Assembly (NCBI GenBank): GCA_024636575.1
Contig: JAGXGU010000168.1
Coordinates: forward strand, 1-15,726
DNA from: Altererythrobacter sp.
GTDB taxonomy: Bacteria; Pseudomonadota; Alphaproteobacteria; Sphingomonadales; Sphingomonadaceae
Direction of reading: 5' to 3'
DNA length: 15,726 bases
Below, piece by piece: positions 1 through 8,614 of the stretch. The notes beneath the pieces are model-generated. The model was not told where the DNA came from. It made no database searches and saw only the letters and a program-made list of their open reading frames with translations. Position 1 is the stretch's first letter. Every line of letters begins with the position of its first letter. The position numbers were made by a program, and so were the translations under genes.

Positions 1-1489
1 CCGCACAGCCAGCGAAATTCTCGATTGCATCTTCCAGCGCGCGCAGGGTTTCCACGTCGAGATCGTTGGTCGGTTCATCCAATAGCAGCACATTGCCGCC
101 GTCTTTCAGCATCTTGGCCATGTGGACCCGGTTGCGTTCACCGCCGGACAGCTTGCCGACGACCTTCTGCTGGTCCGATCCCTTGAAGTTGAACGCGCCG
201 ACATAGGCACGCGTGCTCATGTCATGGCCGTTGACCTTCATGTAATCGAGGCCGTCGGAAATTTCTTCCCACACGTTATGTTTGGGGTCCAGATCGTCGC
301 GGCTCTGATCGACATATCCAAGGTGGACGGTTTCCCCGATTTCGATAGTGCCGCTATCGGGCTTTTCCTGCCCGGTGATGATCCGGAACAGCGTGGATTT
401 ACCCGCGCCATTGGGGCCGATTATGCCGACAATGCCGCCCGGCGGCAGCATGAAGGACAGGTCTTCGAACAGCAATTTGTCGCCATAGGCCTTGGTAAGG
501 CCCTTTGCCTCGATCACCTTGCTGCCAAGCCGTTCCGGCACCTGGATCACGATTTGCGCCTTGCCCGGCTTGCGGTTCGATTGCGCATCCTGCAATTCTT
601 CGAACTTGCGCAGGCGGGCCTTCGATTTGGTTTGCCGGCCCTTGGGGGTCTGGCGAATCCATTCCAATTCTTCGGACAATGCTTTCTGCCGCCCGGAATC
701 CTCGCGGTCTTCCTGCGCCATGCGCTTGGATTTCTTTTCCAGATAGGTCGAATAATTGCCCTCGTAAGGATAGTAGGATCCGCGATCCAGCTCCAGGATC
801 CATTCGACCACATTGTCGAGGAAATAACGGTCATGGGTGATCATCAGCACCGCACCGGCATATTCCTTGAGGTGGTTTTCCAGCCATTCGACGCTTTCGG
901 CATCAAGGTGGTTGGTCGGTTCGTCAAGCAGCAGGATGCCGGGCTTCTGGATCAGCAGCCGGGTCAGCGCCACGCGCCGTTTTTCACCGCCGGACAGGTT
1001 TGCAACCGGGGAATCCGACGGCGGGCAGCGCAGGGCTTCCATCGCGATTTCGAGCTGGTTGTCGAGGGTCCAGCCGTCGACTGCGTCTATTTTCGATTGG
1101 AGCTCTGCCATTTCATCGCCGAGTTTGTCGAAATCGGCATCGGGTTCGGCCATTTCGGCAGAAATCGCATTAAAGCGCTCGACCAGATTTGCCGTCTCGC
1201 GCGCGCCCTCCTTGACGTTTTCCAGAACCGACTTGGTTTCATCCAGCTGCGGTTCCTGCTCCAGATAGCCGACAGTGATGTTCTCGCCCGGCCATGCCTC
1301 ACCGGTGAAATCGGTATCGATTCCGGCCATGATCTTGATCAGGGTGGATTTACCCGCACCGTTGGGGCCGACGATACCGATCTTCGCACCTTGGTAGAAC
1401 TGGAGATTGATATTCTCCAGCACCGGCTTCTTCGCGCCAGGGAAAGTCTTGGTCATGTTTTTCATGACATATGCGTATTGGGCGGCCAT
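1..1489 (-). CDS. ettA: Energy-dependent translational throttle protein EttA (ABC-F ATPase), 3' end outside window
   Basis: Read on the minus strand from ATG at 1489, the frame stays open to the left edge (496 codons). The family is about 555 residues, so roughly 60 C-terminal residues are missing from view. The protein begins MAAQYAYVMKNMTKTFPGAK, typical of EttA. Two ABC ATPase modules are visible. The first has Walker A GPNGAGKST at residues 41-49, signature LSGGEKRR near 163 and Walker B LLLLDEPTNHLDAESVEW. The second has GPNGAGKST near 358, LSGGERNR, and LLLDEPTNDLDVETLRALED. The linker between them is rich in charged residues, as in ABC-F proteins, and there are no membrane segments. 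EttA is a cytosolic factor that binds the ribosomal E site and gates the first elongation steps according to the ATP/ADP ratio. An AAGGA ribosome-binding site lies about 6 nt before the ATG. The long plus-strand frame across this region is an antisense shadow. Confidence 0.95.
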   Translation of the reverse strand, partial: MAAQYAYVMKNMTKTFPGAKKPVLENINLQFYQGAKIGIVGPNGAGKSTLIKIMAGIDTDFTGEAWPGENITVGYLEQEPQLDETKSVLENVKEGARETANLVERFNAISAEMAEPDADFDKLGDEMAELQSKIDAVDGWTLDNQLEIAMEALRCPPSDSPVANLSGGEKRRVALTRLLIQKPGILLLDEPTNHLDAESVEWLENHLKEYAGAVLMITHDRYFLDNVVEWILELDRGSYYPYEGNYSTYLEKKSKRMAQEDREDSGRQKALSEELEWIRQTPKGRQTKSKARLRKFEELQDAQSNRKPGKAQIVIQVPERLGSKVIEAKGLTKAYGDKLLFEDLSFMLPPGGIVGIIGPNGAGKSTLFRIITGQEKPDSGTIEIGETVHLGYVDQSRDDLDPKHNVWEEISDGLDYMKVNGHDMSTRAYVGAFNFKGSDQQKVVGKLSGGERNRVHMAKMLKDGGNVLLLDEPTNDLDVETLRALEDAIENFAGCA

Positions 1490-1747
1490 CGTGGGTCCTT
1501 CGGAGTGGGGAATGCATGTGGAGCGATCTGTGGGTGCGCAGATAGGGGCCAAAGGCCGTAGGGGCAAGAACATGCGCCGCGCGATCATGGCAAATCTGAC
1601 ACTAAGACCTGCGCAGACGCGACTTTCCACCGGAACAGAATTGACCTGGGCGGCAACCGCTGCGAATTGCACTGGCATCTACAACAATCGATTCGCGGCT
1701 TGGGGCATTCCGTGACGAAATCGAGATTACGGTTCGGGGGCAAGATT

Positions 1748-4039
1748 ATGACACTCAATGCACGTTGTTTCACCACCAGCGCAACTCTGGCAATTGCCGG
1801 TGCGATCCTGTTTGCCGCGCCAGCCGTAGCGCAGGATACGGAAACCGCAAGCCAGGCCGACAATGGCGTTGGCGTGATTATCGTGACCGCGCAGCGGCGC
1901 GAGGAAAATCTTCAGGAAATTCCTGTTTCGGTTGGCACGCTGGGCGGTGAAGCGCTGCAGGTTGTCAGCAGTGCTGGCGCCGATATTCGCGCGCTGTCGG
2001 GCCGCGTGCCCAGCCTCAACATCGAAAGCTCGTTCGGGCGCACCTTCCCGCGTTTCTACATCCGCGGCTTGGGCAATACCGATTTTGACCTCAATGCATC
2101 GCAGCCGGTCAGCCTGGTCTATGATGACGTGGTGCTGGAAAACCCGGTGCTGAAAGGCTTCCCGGTGTTCGATCTTGACCGGGTTGAGGTGCTGCGCGGC
2201 CCGCAGGGCACGCTGTTCGGCCGCAATACGCCAGCCGGGATCGTCAAGCTCGATACGGTCAAACCGGGGCAGGGCGATAATTATCTGCGCGGCAGCTATG
2301 GCAGTTTCGACACGATCAACCTTGAAGGTGCGGCTGGCGGCCAGCTAAGCGACACCGTGGCGGTGCGCGTTTCGGGCCTCTACCAGGGCCGCAGCGACTG
2401 GGTCGACAATCTTGACGAGCCGGGCAAGAACAACCTTGAGGGCTTTGACGAGTTTGCCTTGCGTGCGCAGGTGCAGTTTGAGCCGACCGAAGATTTCTCG
2501 CTGCGCCTGATCGGCCAGTATCGCGATCTAGACGGCACCGCGCGCGTGTTCCGTGCCAATGCCTTTGCCCCCGGCAGCAACAAGCTGATCGGGCTTGATG
2601 GGCCGGGCAGCAAGTTCGACCGCAAGGAAGTGCGTGCCGATGGACTCAACTTCCAGGATATGAAGAGCTACAACCTGGGCGCCGTGCTCGATTATGATCT
2701 GGGCGCGGTCACGATCACTTCGGTCACCAGCTACTGGAATGCAGAACTGTTCAGCCGCGGCGATATCGACGGCGGCTTCGGTTGCAGCTTCTGTGGGGCT
2801 GGCTTCACCGACAACAGCAACCCGGGCTTCATCCCCTTTCCTGCGCAAAGCCAGGACAATGTGCCCAGCCTTGACCAGTTCACGCAGGAACTGCGCTTCG
2901 CCTCGAACGATGGCGGCCCGCTGGGCTACCACGCAGGTGTGTTCTACTTCAACGAGAAGCTGGACATCGAAAGCTTCGATTTCAGCACTCCGACCGACAC
3001 CACACCCGCAGCAGTCGCGCTTCAGCGCCAGGTGAGCGAGGCCTGGGCGGTGTTCGGATCGCTGTTCTACGAATTCGACAACGGTCTGCGCCTGCAGGGC
3101 GGCATCCGCTATAATGACGACCAGCGCGATTTCGCCGCCAGCCGCCCGATCGATACGCGGCCCGGCTTCCTTGGCTTTGGCGGTCCTGTGCCGGAGCAGA
3201 CCGCGAATGTCGATGACGAAGTCCTTACCTGGGATATTGCCGCCAGCATGCCCGCATCCGAGGACGTCAACCTATATGCCCGCGTCGCGCGCGGCTATCG
3301 CGCGCCTTCGGTGCAGGGCCGCCTGGCCTTCGGGCGGGAACTTTCGGTTGCCGATAGCGAAGCCACGATGAGCTATGAAGCGGGCGTGAAGACCATCCTT
3401 GCCGGTGGCAAGATCCGCTTCAACCTGGGCGGTTATTACTTCAACACCGAAGATCTACAGCTCACCGCCGTGGGCGGGGCCGACAATTTCACCACGCTGC
3501 TCAATGCCGATGAGGTGGAAGGATATGGCTTCGAGGCCGAGCTGCAGGCACGCCCGACCGACGGCATCGAATTGGCTGCGGGGCTTTCCTATAACGACAC
3601 GCAGATCAACGATCCCGATGCCTTCGTGGCGGGCTGCGGTGCGCCTTGCACCGTGCTCGACCCGGAACGCACGCCGGGCAGCAACATTTTCTCGATCGAT
3701 GGCAACCGGTTGCCGCAGGCTCCGCGCTGGACCGCCAACTGGTCGCTTGGCCTGACCGAGGAAATCCCAGGCTCCAGCGGAGAGATTTACCTCTTCACCG
3801 ATTGGGCATACCGCTCAAAGGTGCAGTTCTTCCTTTATGAATCGGTCGAATTCAGCGACGATTCGATGCTCGAAGGTGGGCTGCGCATCGGCTATCGCAC
3901 CGATCGCTATGATATTGCCCTGTTCGGCCGCAACATCACCAATGATGTTTCGGCGGTATCGGGGATCGATTTCAACAATCTAACCGCCATGGTGAACGAA
4001 CCGCGTATCTGGGGAATTTCTGCGGGGGTTAAATTCTGA
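1748..4039 (+). CDS. TonB-dependent outer-membrane receptor
   Basis: 763 residues. I chose ATG 1748 because it is followed at once by a classic signal peptide (residues 1-28, hydrophobic core LAIAGAILFAAPAVA, cleavage before QD). An in-frame ATG at 1667 would put 27 unrelated residues ahead of it. After the signal comes a TonB-box-like segment (GVIIVTAQRREE, about residues 41-52). A plug domain follows with IPVSVGTL, FYIRGLGNTDFD, SLVYDDVVL and DRVEVLRGPQGTLFGRNTPAG. The rest is a long beta-barrel rich in alternating aromatic strands and ends in Phe (GISAGVKF), the usual outer-membrane assembly signal. Such receptors import substrates using energy from TonB-ExbBD; the substrate cannot be read from sequence. 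The plug style is that of the large sphingomonad receptor families rather than of classical siderophore receptors. The peptidase gene 42 bp downstream suggests a peptide or amino-acid derivative as ligand (inference). Confidence 0.93.
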   Translation: MTLNARCFTTSATLAIAGAILFAAPAVAQDTETASQADNGVGVIIVTAQRREENLQEIPVSVGTLGGEALQVVSSAGADIRALSGRVPSLNIESSFGRTFPRFYIRGLGNTDFDLNASQPVSLVYDDVVLENPVLKGFPVFDLDRVEVLRGPQGTLFGRNTPAGIVKLDTVKPGQGDNYLRGSYGSFDTINLEGAAGGQLSDTVAVRVSGLYQGRSDWVDNLDEPGKNNLEGFDEFALRAQVQFEPTEDFSLRLIGQYRDLDGTARVFRANAFAPGSNKLIGLDGPGSKFDRKEVRADGLNFQDMKSYNLGAVLDYDLGAVTITSVTSYWNAELFSRGDIDGGFGCSFCGAGFTDNSNPGFIPFPAQSQDNVPSLDQFTQELRFASNDGGPLGYHAGVFYFNEKLDIESFDFSTPTDTTPAAVALQRQVSEAWAVFGSLFYEFDNGLRLQGGIRYNDDQRDFAASRPIDTRPGFLGFGGPVPEQTANVDDEVLTWDIAASMPASEDVNLYARVARGYRAPSVQGRLAFGRELSVADSEATMSYEAGVKTILAGGKIRFNLGGYYFNTEDLQLTAVGGADNFTTLLNADEVEGYGFEAELQARPTDGIELAAGLSYNDTQINDPDAFVAGCGAPCTVLDPERTPGSNIFSIDGNRLPQAPRWTANWSLGLTEEIPGSSGEIYLFTDWAYRSKVQFFLYESVEFSDDSMLEGGLRIGYRTDRYDIALFGRNITNDVSAVSGIDFNNLTAMVNEPRIWGISAGVKF

Positions 4040-4081
4040 TCGGCTGGACTTAGACGGCGAGTGGGGATAGCCCCCGGCACC

Positions 4082-5455
4082 ATGAAATCATCCTTACTCG
4101 TGCTGGTCGCACTTACGCTCCCTGTTTCTGTTCCTGCCGTGATGGCCCAACCGGGCGATCATGCCGATATCGCTTTGAAAGGTGACACCATCGCGTGGGA
4201 CTTTGTCGAAGGGCTGACCACCGAAGTCGGCCCGCGGCAGGCGGGAACCGAAGCGGAAGCACGCGGCCGCGAATGGTCGATGAACTGGCTGAAGGCAAAC
4301 GGCTTTGCCAATGTCGCTGATGAACCTTTCATGATGGATACCTGGGTGCGCGGCACCGAAACGGCACAGATCGTCGCGCCATTCCCGCAACCGTTTCATG
4401 TGGCTGCATTGGGCGGCAGCGCATCCACCGGGCCGGACGGGATTACCGCCGAAGTGGTCATGTTCCGCACCGTGGCCGATTTGCAAGCCGCGCCTGCCGG
4501 CAGCCTGACGGGAAAGATCGCCTATATCAGCCATTCGATGACGCGCACGCAGGATGGGTCGCAATATGGCTTTGCCGGCCCGGCGCGCTGGGTCGGGGCG
4601 AGCATTGCCGCGAGCAAGGGCGCGGCCGCCTCGATCATCAAATCGGTCGGCACCGATTACCACCGCAATCCGCATACTGGCGGCACACAGGTGGTTGATG
4701 GCATGATTCCGGCGGGCGCGCTGTCCCTGCCGGATGCGGCAAATCTGGAACGGATGTTTGCCCGCGCCGGCGGCAGGCCGGTGACCATGAAGCTGGTCCT
4801 GACCCCGCAGAAGCTTGGCAAGACCAGATCGGGCAATGTCGTGGGGGAGATTGTCGGTACCGATCCCTCGCTGCCGCCGGTGCTGCTGGCCTGCCATCTC
4901 GACAGTTGGGATCTGGGCACCGGCGCGTTTGACGACGGGGCAGGATGCGGCATCGTGGCCGCAGCGGCGCGCCACGCTTCGGCAGCGGGGCAGCCACTGC
5001 GGACAATCCGGGTACTGTTTGCCGGTGCGGAAGAAACCGGCCTGTGGGGCAGCAAGGCATATAGCGCCGCACATATTGACGAGCCGATCGGGGTGGGTCT
5101 CGAAAGCGATTTCGGCGCCGACCGGATCTGGCAGATCCAGACCAATTTCGGACAGAGCAATCCTGCGCTCGCGGCGAAACTTGCGGCCGCCACGGCCCGT
5201 TTCGGGGTTGCGCCATCGGCGGCGGTCGCCACGGGCGGGGCCGACATCAATATTTCGCGTGACCAGAAGGGTGCGATCATCGATCTGCAGCAGGACGGGA
5301 CGCGCTATTTCGACCTGCACCACACGCCGGATGACACGCTCGACAAGATCGACCCGGTCCAGTTGCGCCAGAATGTGGCGGTATGGACGGCGGTGGTCCA
5401 GGTGCTCGCCAATGAACCGGGGCCAATCAAGGGTGCCGTCGAAAGCGGCGAATAG
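4082..5455 (+). CDS. Secreted M28 family zinc metallopeptidase (carboxypeptidase Q-like)
   Basis: 457 residues from ATG 4082, with a signal peptide (KSSLLVLVALTLPVSVPAVMA) predicting export to the periplasm or outer membrane. A GTG at 4061 would add seven residues before this signal and has no better support. The M28 metal site is complete: H272 in LLACHLDSWD, D284 in AFDDGAG, the catalytic glutamate pair E317-E318 in FAGAEETG, D343 in LESDFGA, and H413-H414 in DLHHTPDDTLD. A protease-associated-type insert precedes the catalytic half (about residues 110-240). The layout matches plasma glutamate carboxypeptidase/carboxypeptidase Q relatives, which hydrolyse dipeptides or remove terminal residues using two zinc ions. 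It sits 42 bp behind the TonB-dependent receptor, so the two are probably co-transcribed. The peptidase could process peptides before or after uptake (inference). The exact substrate is unknown. Confidence 0.92.
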   Translation: MKSSLLVLVALTLPVSVPAVMAQPGDHADIALKGDTIAWDFVEGLTTEVGPRQAGTEAEARGREWSMNWLKANGFANVADEPFMMDTWVRGTETAQIVAPFPQPFHVAALGGSASTGPDGITAEVVMFRTVADLQAAPAGSLTGKIAYISHSMTRTQDGSQYGFAGPARWVGASIAASKGAAASIIKSVGTDYHRNPHTGGTQVVDGMIPAGALSLPDAANLERMFARAGGRPVTMKLVLTPQKLGKTRSGNVVGEIVGTDPSLPPVLLACHLDSWDLGTGAFDDGAGCGIVAAAARHASAAGQPLRTIRVLFAGAEETGLWGSKAYSAAHIDEPIGVGLESDFGADRIWQIQTNFGQSNPALAAKLAAATARFGVAPSAAVATGGADINISRDQKGAIIDLQQDGTRYFDLHHTPDDTLDKIDPVQLRQNVAVWTAVVQVLANEPGPIKGAVESGE

Positions 5456-5458
5456 GCT

Positions 5459-5734
5459 CTAGCGGCGCTGGCGTTCCAGTAATTCGATCAATTCGTTGAA
5501 TTTGATGCGCTGCTCCGCCTCGTCGCCCGAGGCGATTGCGGCGGCGACGCAGCTGGCGGCGTGATCTTTCAGCACTTCGCTTTCAACCTTGGCGAGCGCG
5601 GATTTGATCGCCTGGATCTGCGACAGGACATCGATGCAATAGCGCCCGTCCTCGATCATCTGCGTGACCCCGCGCACCTGTCCTTCGATCCTGCGCAGGC
5701 GATTGATCCTGGTTTTTGTGTTTGTTGCCGACAT
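5459..5734 (-). CDS. csoR: Metal-sensitive transcriptional repressor, CsoR family, probable Cu(I) sensor
   Basis: 91 residues from ATG 5734, beginning MSATNTKTRINRLRRIEGQV. The frame is open further upstream, but that portion runs antisense to copA and is not real. The all-helical CsoR/RcnR/FrmR fold is recognisable from RINRLRRIEGQVRGVTQMI and the paired helices after it. The metal ligands are C33 (GRYCIDV), H58 (KDHAAS) and C62 (SCVAAA). Their spacing (25, then 4 residues) equals that of the Cu(I)-binding Cys-His-Cys set of Mycobacterium CsoR. RcnR-type sensors use different residues. The gene is divergent from copA, with a strong inverted repeat between the two starts, so it very likely represses copA-copB and itself until copper binds. 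It converges on the peptidase gene with only 3 bp between the stop codons, leaving no room for a separate terminator. The ribosome-binding site is weak. Confidence 0.93.
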   Translation of the reverse strand: MSATNTKTRINRLRRIEGQVRGVTQMIEDGRYCIDVLSQIQAIKSALAKVESEVLKDHAASCVAAAIASGDEAEQRIKFNELIELLERQRR

Positions 5735-5751
5735 TGTTTTTCTCGTACTTG

Positions 5752-5772
5752 TAATACCCCAAGGGGGTATTA
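5752..5772. promoter_or_regulatory. Probable CsoR operator (perfect inverted repeat) between csoR and copA
   Basis: Two perfectly complementary 9-nt arms, TAATACCCC at 5752-5760 and GGGGTATTA at 5764-5772, flank a 3-nt spacer (AAG). GC-rich centres with flanking TAT/ATA are characteristic of CsoR/RcnR/FrmR operators. The element is the only strong dyad in the csoR-copA gap. Its right arm covers the AAGGGGG ribosome-binding site and the A of the first copA ATG, so bound repressor would block copA directly. I could not assign clear -35/-10 boxes for either direction; TATTAT at 5768-5773 is a possible -10 if copA starts at the second ATG (5784). Confidence 0.8.
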
Positions 5773-7625
5773 TGTGCCCTTCCATGACGATTTCAAGCAG
5801 TAGGCCCGATCGCCTGTCGATCCCGCGCCGTAAATTCCTCTCCGGAAGCGCTGCCCTGATCGGTGCTGCGCAGTTGCCGATGCCTGCCTGGGCGAAGGGC
5901 GAAAGCCTGACCCATGCCGGCAAAGGCTTCGGAACGGTTTCAGGCGAGGATATCCGCCTGTCGATCGCCAATGCGCATTTTTCAACCGGCGGGCGCAGCG
6001 GACACGCGGTGACAGTCAATGGCACTGTGCCCGGCCCGCTGGTGCGGCTGCGCGAAGGCCAGAATGTCCGGCTGCATGTCACCAACACGCTGGATGAAGA
6101 TAGCTCGATCCACTGGCACGGCCTGCTGTTACCGTTCCAGTTCGACGGCGTTCCCGGAGTCAGCTTTCCGGGCATCCGTCCGAAGGAAACCTTTCTGTAT
6201 GAATTCCCGATCCGGCAAAGCGGCACCTATTGGTGGCACAGCCATTCCGGCCTGCAGGAACAGATGGGCCATTACGGCCCGCTGGTAATCGATCCAGCGG
6301 AGCCGGACCCGCGCTATGACCGCGACTATGTAGTGCTGCTGAGCGAATTTTCGCCGCTCCATCCACATTCCATCATGCGCAAGCTGAAAGTCTCCGAAGG
6401 CTATTTCAACTACCAGATGCAGACCGCGACCGACGGCGATATGGCCGGCGAAATGCGCCGCATGTGGGGCGGTATGCGAATGAATCCGCGCGACATCAGC
6501 GATGTTACCGGATCGACCTACACCTATCTGGTCAACGGCCACGGCCCCGCGGATAGTCTGGAATATCTGTTCACACCGGGCGAGCGGGTTCGGCTGCGGA
6601 TCATCAATGGCAGCGCGATGAGCTTTTTCAATATCCGCATCCCGGGTGTGCCGATAACAGTTATCCAGGCCGACGGGCAGGACGTGCACGATGTCGAGGT
6701 GGATGAACTGCAGATCGGCACGGCGGAAACCTATGACGTGATCGTGACCCCGCCAGCCGGTGCCCATGCGCTGGTCGCGGAAGCGATGGACCGATCGGGC
6801 ATGGGCGCGGCGACGCTGACCTCGCAGGCCGGGGCGAGGGCGGCGTTCCCCGCCCTGCGCGAGCCGGTGACACTGACCATGGCCGATATGGGGATGGCCG
6901 ATATGGGGATGGGCGATATGGAAGGCATGGACCACGGCGCTATGGATCAGGGGGCAGGCAATGCCGAAGTGGTCGATCACGCCGCGATGAGCCATACCAT
7001 GCCGCCAGCGCCTGCGAAGATGGCGACGCCGGCGATGGATCATTCATCGGGCGGGATGAGCCATTCCATGCGCGACACCTCGAACCTGCCGCCAGAAGTG
7101 GAGGTCGGCGCGGGCGTCGACATGATCGCCCCGATGCCGGTGGACCGGATGGATTACCCTGGCCTGGGCCTCGACAAGGTCGAACACCGTACGCTGCGCT
7201 ATACCGATCTGCGCGCCCGGAAAGCCGATCACAGCGTGAAATCTCCCACCCGCCAGATGCAGATCCATCTGACCGGGAACATGGAACGCTATATGTGGTC
7301 GTTCGACGGCAAGAAATTCTCCGCCGTGGCCGATGATCCGATCCGCTTTGCCTATAATGAACGGGTCAGGGTCAAGCTGGTCAACGATACGATGATGGCG
7401 CATCCTATCCATCTGCACGGACATTTCTTCGAACTGGTGAACGGTGCGGGGCATGGTGAGCAGCCGCGCAAACATACCGTGATCGTTCAGCCAGGCAGCA
7501 CCGCGACATTCGACCTGACGGCGGACGAGCCGGGCGACTGGGCATTCCACTGCCACCTGCTGTATCACATGCATTCGGGCATGTTCCAGGTCGTCACCGT
7601 GCGCCCCCTTGGCGGGGAAGCATAA
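5772..7625 (+). CDS. copA: CopA-type multicopper oxidase, copper resistance
   Basis: 617 residues from ATG 5772, which has AAGGGGG just upstream. The second ATG, 5784, gives 613 residues and is also plausible. A twin-arginine signal (PRRKFLSG, R19-R20, then a hydrophobic stretch ending MPAWA) predicts folded export to the periplasm. Cupredoxin copper ligands are complete: H114-W-H116 (HWHGLLLP), H156-S-H158 (WWHSHSG), H544-PIHLHGHFF, and the terminal HCH motif with C594 as the type 1 cysteine, H599 and axial M604 (HCHLLYHMHSGM). Between the second and third cupredoxin domains lies a Met/His-rich segment (about residues 370-433) with repeated MADMG and MDH/MSH motifs, as in the CopA/PcoA branch. 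Such proteins oxidise and sequester periplasmic Cu(I). The stop codon shares one base with the copB start (TAATG), indicating translational coupling. Regulation is probably through the adjacent CsoR operator. Confidence 0.96.
   Translation: MCPSMTISSSRPDRLSIPRRKFLSGSAALIGAAQLPMPAWAKGESLTHAGKGFGTVSGEDIRLSIANAHFSTGGRSGHAVTVNGTVPGPLVRLREGQNVRLHVTNTLDEDSSIHWHGLLLPFQFDGVPGVSFPGIRPKETFLYEFPIRQSGTYWWHSHSGLQEQMGHYGPLVIDPAEPDPRYDRDYVVLLSEFSPLHPHSIMRKLKVSEGYFNYQMQTATDGDMAGEMRRMWGGMRMNPRDISDVTGSTYTYLVNGHGPADSLEYLFTPGERVRLRIINGSAMSFFNIRIPGVPITVIQADGQDVHDVEVDELQIGTAETYDVIVTPPAGAHALVAEAMDRSGMGAATLTSQAGARAAFPALREPVTLTMADMGMADMGMGDMEGMDHGAMDQGAGNAEVVDHAAMSHTMPPAPAKMATPAMDHSSGGMSHSMRDTSNLPPEVEVGAGVDMIAPMPVDRMDYPGLGLDKVEHRTLRYTDLRARKADHSVKSPTRQMQIHLTGNMERYMWSFDGKKFSAVADDPIRFAYNERVRVKLVNDTMMAHPIHLHGHFFELVNGAGHGEQPRKHTVIVQPGSTATFDLTADEPGDWAFHCHLLYHMHSGMFQVVTVRPLGGEA
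6879..6923 (+). repeat. Three tandem 15-nt units in the Met-rich segment of copA
   Basis: Two identical units, ATGGCCGATATGGGG, at 6879-6893 and 6894-6908 are followed by a diverged third unit at 6909-6923. They encode MADMG, MADMG and MGDME, part of the methionine-rich copper-binding region. In-frame units of this kind can expand or contract by slippage without breaking the gene. Confidence 0.85.
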
Positions 7626-8614
7626 TGACAAAGACTGCGATGATCGCTCTGATCCCGCTGCTGCTGGCGGCTGCGCCCGCCATGGCGCAGCACCAGCATC
7701 ACGAAACGCCTCCCGCCGGGCAGCCCGGCGCGTCCGCGCCATCACCAGCGCCACCACCACCAGCATATGACATGTCGGCCATTGCCAAGGCATTGGGCAG
7801 CAAACAGCCAGCACCCGTGCAAGACCCTCACGCGGGCCATGACATGCCCGCGGAGGAGGCCCCGCCGTCCGCGCAGCAGGCTCCGCCGTCGCAGGCCTCG
7901 CAGGGCCCGCGCCATGCAGCGGATGCAATCTGGGGCGCGGATGCAATGGCCGCTTCGCGCAAGACGCTGAAATCCGAGAACGGCGGCATGATAACGAGTG
8001 TCGTGATCATAGACCGGCTCGAAGCCCGGACCGCCAATGGCGAAGAGAAATATCTGTGGGATGCGCAGGGTTGGTATGGGGGCGATCTCGACAAGCTGTG
8101 GCTGAAATCCGAAGGGGAGGGCAGTTTTTCCGGGGCGATGGAATCCGCCGAAGTGCAGGCCTTGTGGAGCCACGCGATCGGCCCCTTTTTCGATGTGCAG
8201 GCGGGCGCGCGCTATGATCTCGAACCAACGGGGCGCGGTTATGCGGTGCTGGGTGTACAAGGCCTAGCCCCGTATATGTTCGAAGTGGATGCGGCGCTGT
8301 TCCTGTCCGATCGGGGCGATCTGACCGCCCGAATCGAGGCGGAATACGACCAGAAAATCACCCAGCGCCTGATCCTGCAGCCCCGCGCCGAAATTGAACT
8401 GTCCGCGCAGGATGTGCCTGAACAGGGCATCGGGGCAGGGCTGTCCAAGGCAGAAGTCGGCCTGCGGCTCCGCTATGAAATCGCCCGCGAATTTGCCCCC
8501 TATCTGGGCGTGGAATACGAAGCCAAGACCGGCAAAACCGCAGATTTCGCGCGGATGGACGGCGAAGACCCGGACGGTGTCGTATTCCTGATGGGGATCA
8601 AGCTCTGGTTCTGA
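7625..8614 (+). CDS. copB: Copper resistance protein B, outer membrane
   Basis: 329 residues, starting at the ATG that overlaps the copA stop by one base. Residues 1-21 form a signal peptide (ALIPLLLAAAPAMA). The mature N-terminus is His-rich (QHQHHE), followed by a Pro/Ala-rich low-complexity linker carrying another potential metal motif (DPHAGHDMP). From about residue 100 to the end the sequence matches the CopB beta-barrel domain: ADAIWGADAMAASRKTL, then EEKYLWDAQGWYGGD, then a series of amphipathic strands such as LQAGARYDLE-type and LRLRYEIAREFAPYLGVEY, ending IKLWF with the C-terminal Phe of outer-membrane proteins. CopB is thought to bind copper at the outer membrane and works with CopA. 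It is the last gene of the cassette; I see no clear hairpin terminator after it. Confidence 0.95.
   Translation: MTKTAMIALIPLLLAAAPAMAQHQHHETPPAGQPGASAPSPAPPPPAYDMSAIAKALGSKQPAPVQDPHAGHDMPAEEAPPSAQQAPPSQASQGPRHAADAIWGADAMAASRKTLKSENGGMITSVVIIDRLEARTANGEEKYLWDAQGWYGGDLDKLWLKSEGEGSFSGAMESAEVQALWSHAIGPFFDVQAGARYDLEPTGRGYAVLGVQGLAPYMFEVDAALFLSDRGDLTARIEAEYDQKITQRLILQPRAEIELSAQDVPEQGIGAGLSKAEVGLRLRYEIAREFAPYLGVEYEAKTGKTADFARMDGEDPDGVVFLMGIKLWF

Noticed and set aside
122..1561. Long plus-strand open frame of 479 codons
   Set aside because: It lies antisense to ettA, whose minus-strand frame shows both ATP-binding modules in full. The plus-strand product has no recognisable motif and arises from GC-rich codon use.
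1641..1669. TTGACC as a possible -35 box for the TonB-dependent receptor
   Set aside because: At 17-nt spacing the -10 position reads GAATTG, too poor a match to call a promoter.
4094..5323. Minus-strand open frame of 409 codons
   Set aside because: It is antisense to the M28 peptidase, whose metal ligands are all present on the plus strand; the shadow protein is rich in Arg and Gly with no family signature.
5735..6226. Upstream extension of the csoR reading frame to 255 residues
   Set aside because: The extra residues run antisense through the copA signal peptide and first cupredoxin domain. CsoR family proteins are about 90 residues, matching the ATG at 5734.
6129..7043. Minus-strand, His-rich open frame of 304 codons
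   Set aside because: It is antisense to copA. The His content comes from the complement of ATG-rich methionine codons (CAT), not from a metal-binding protein.
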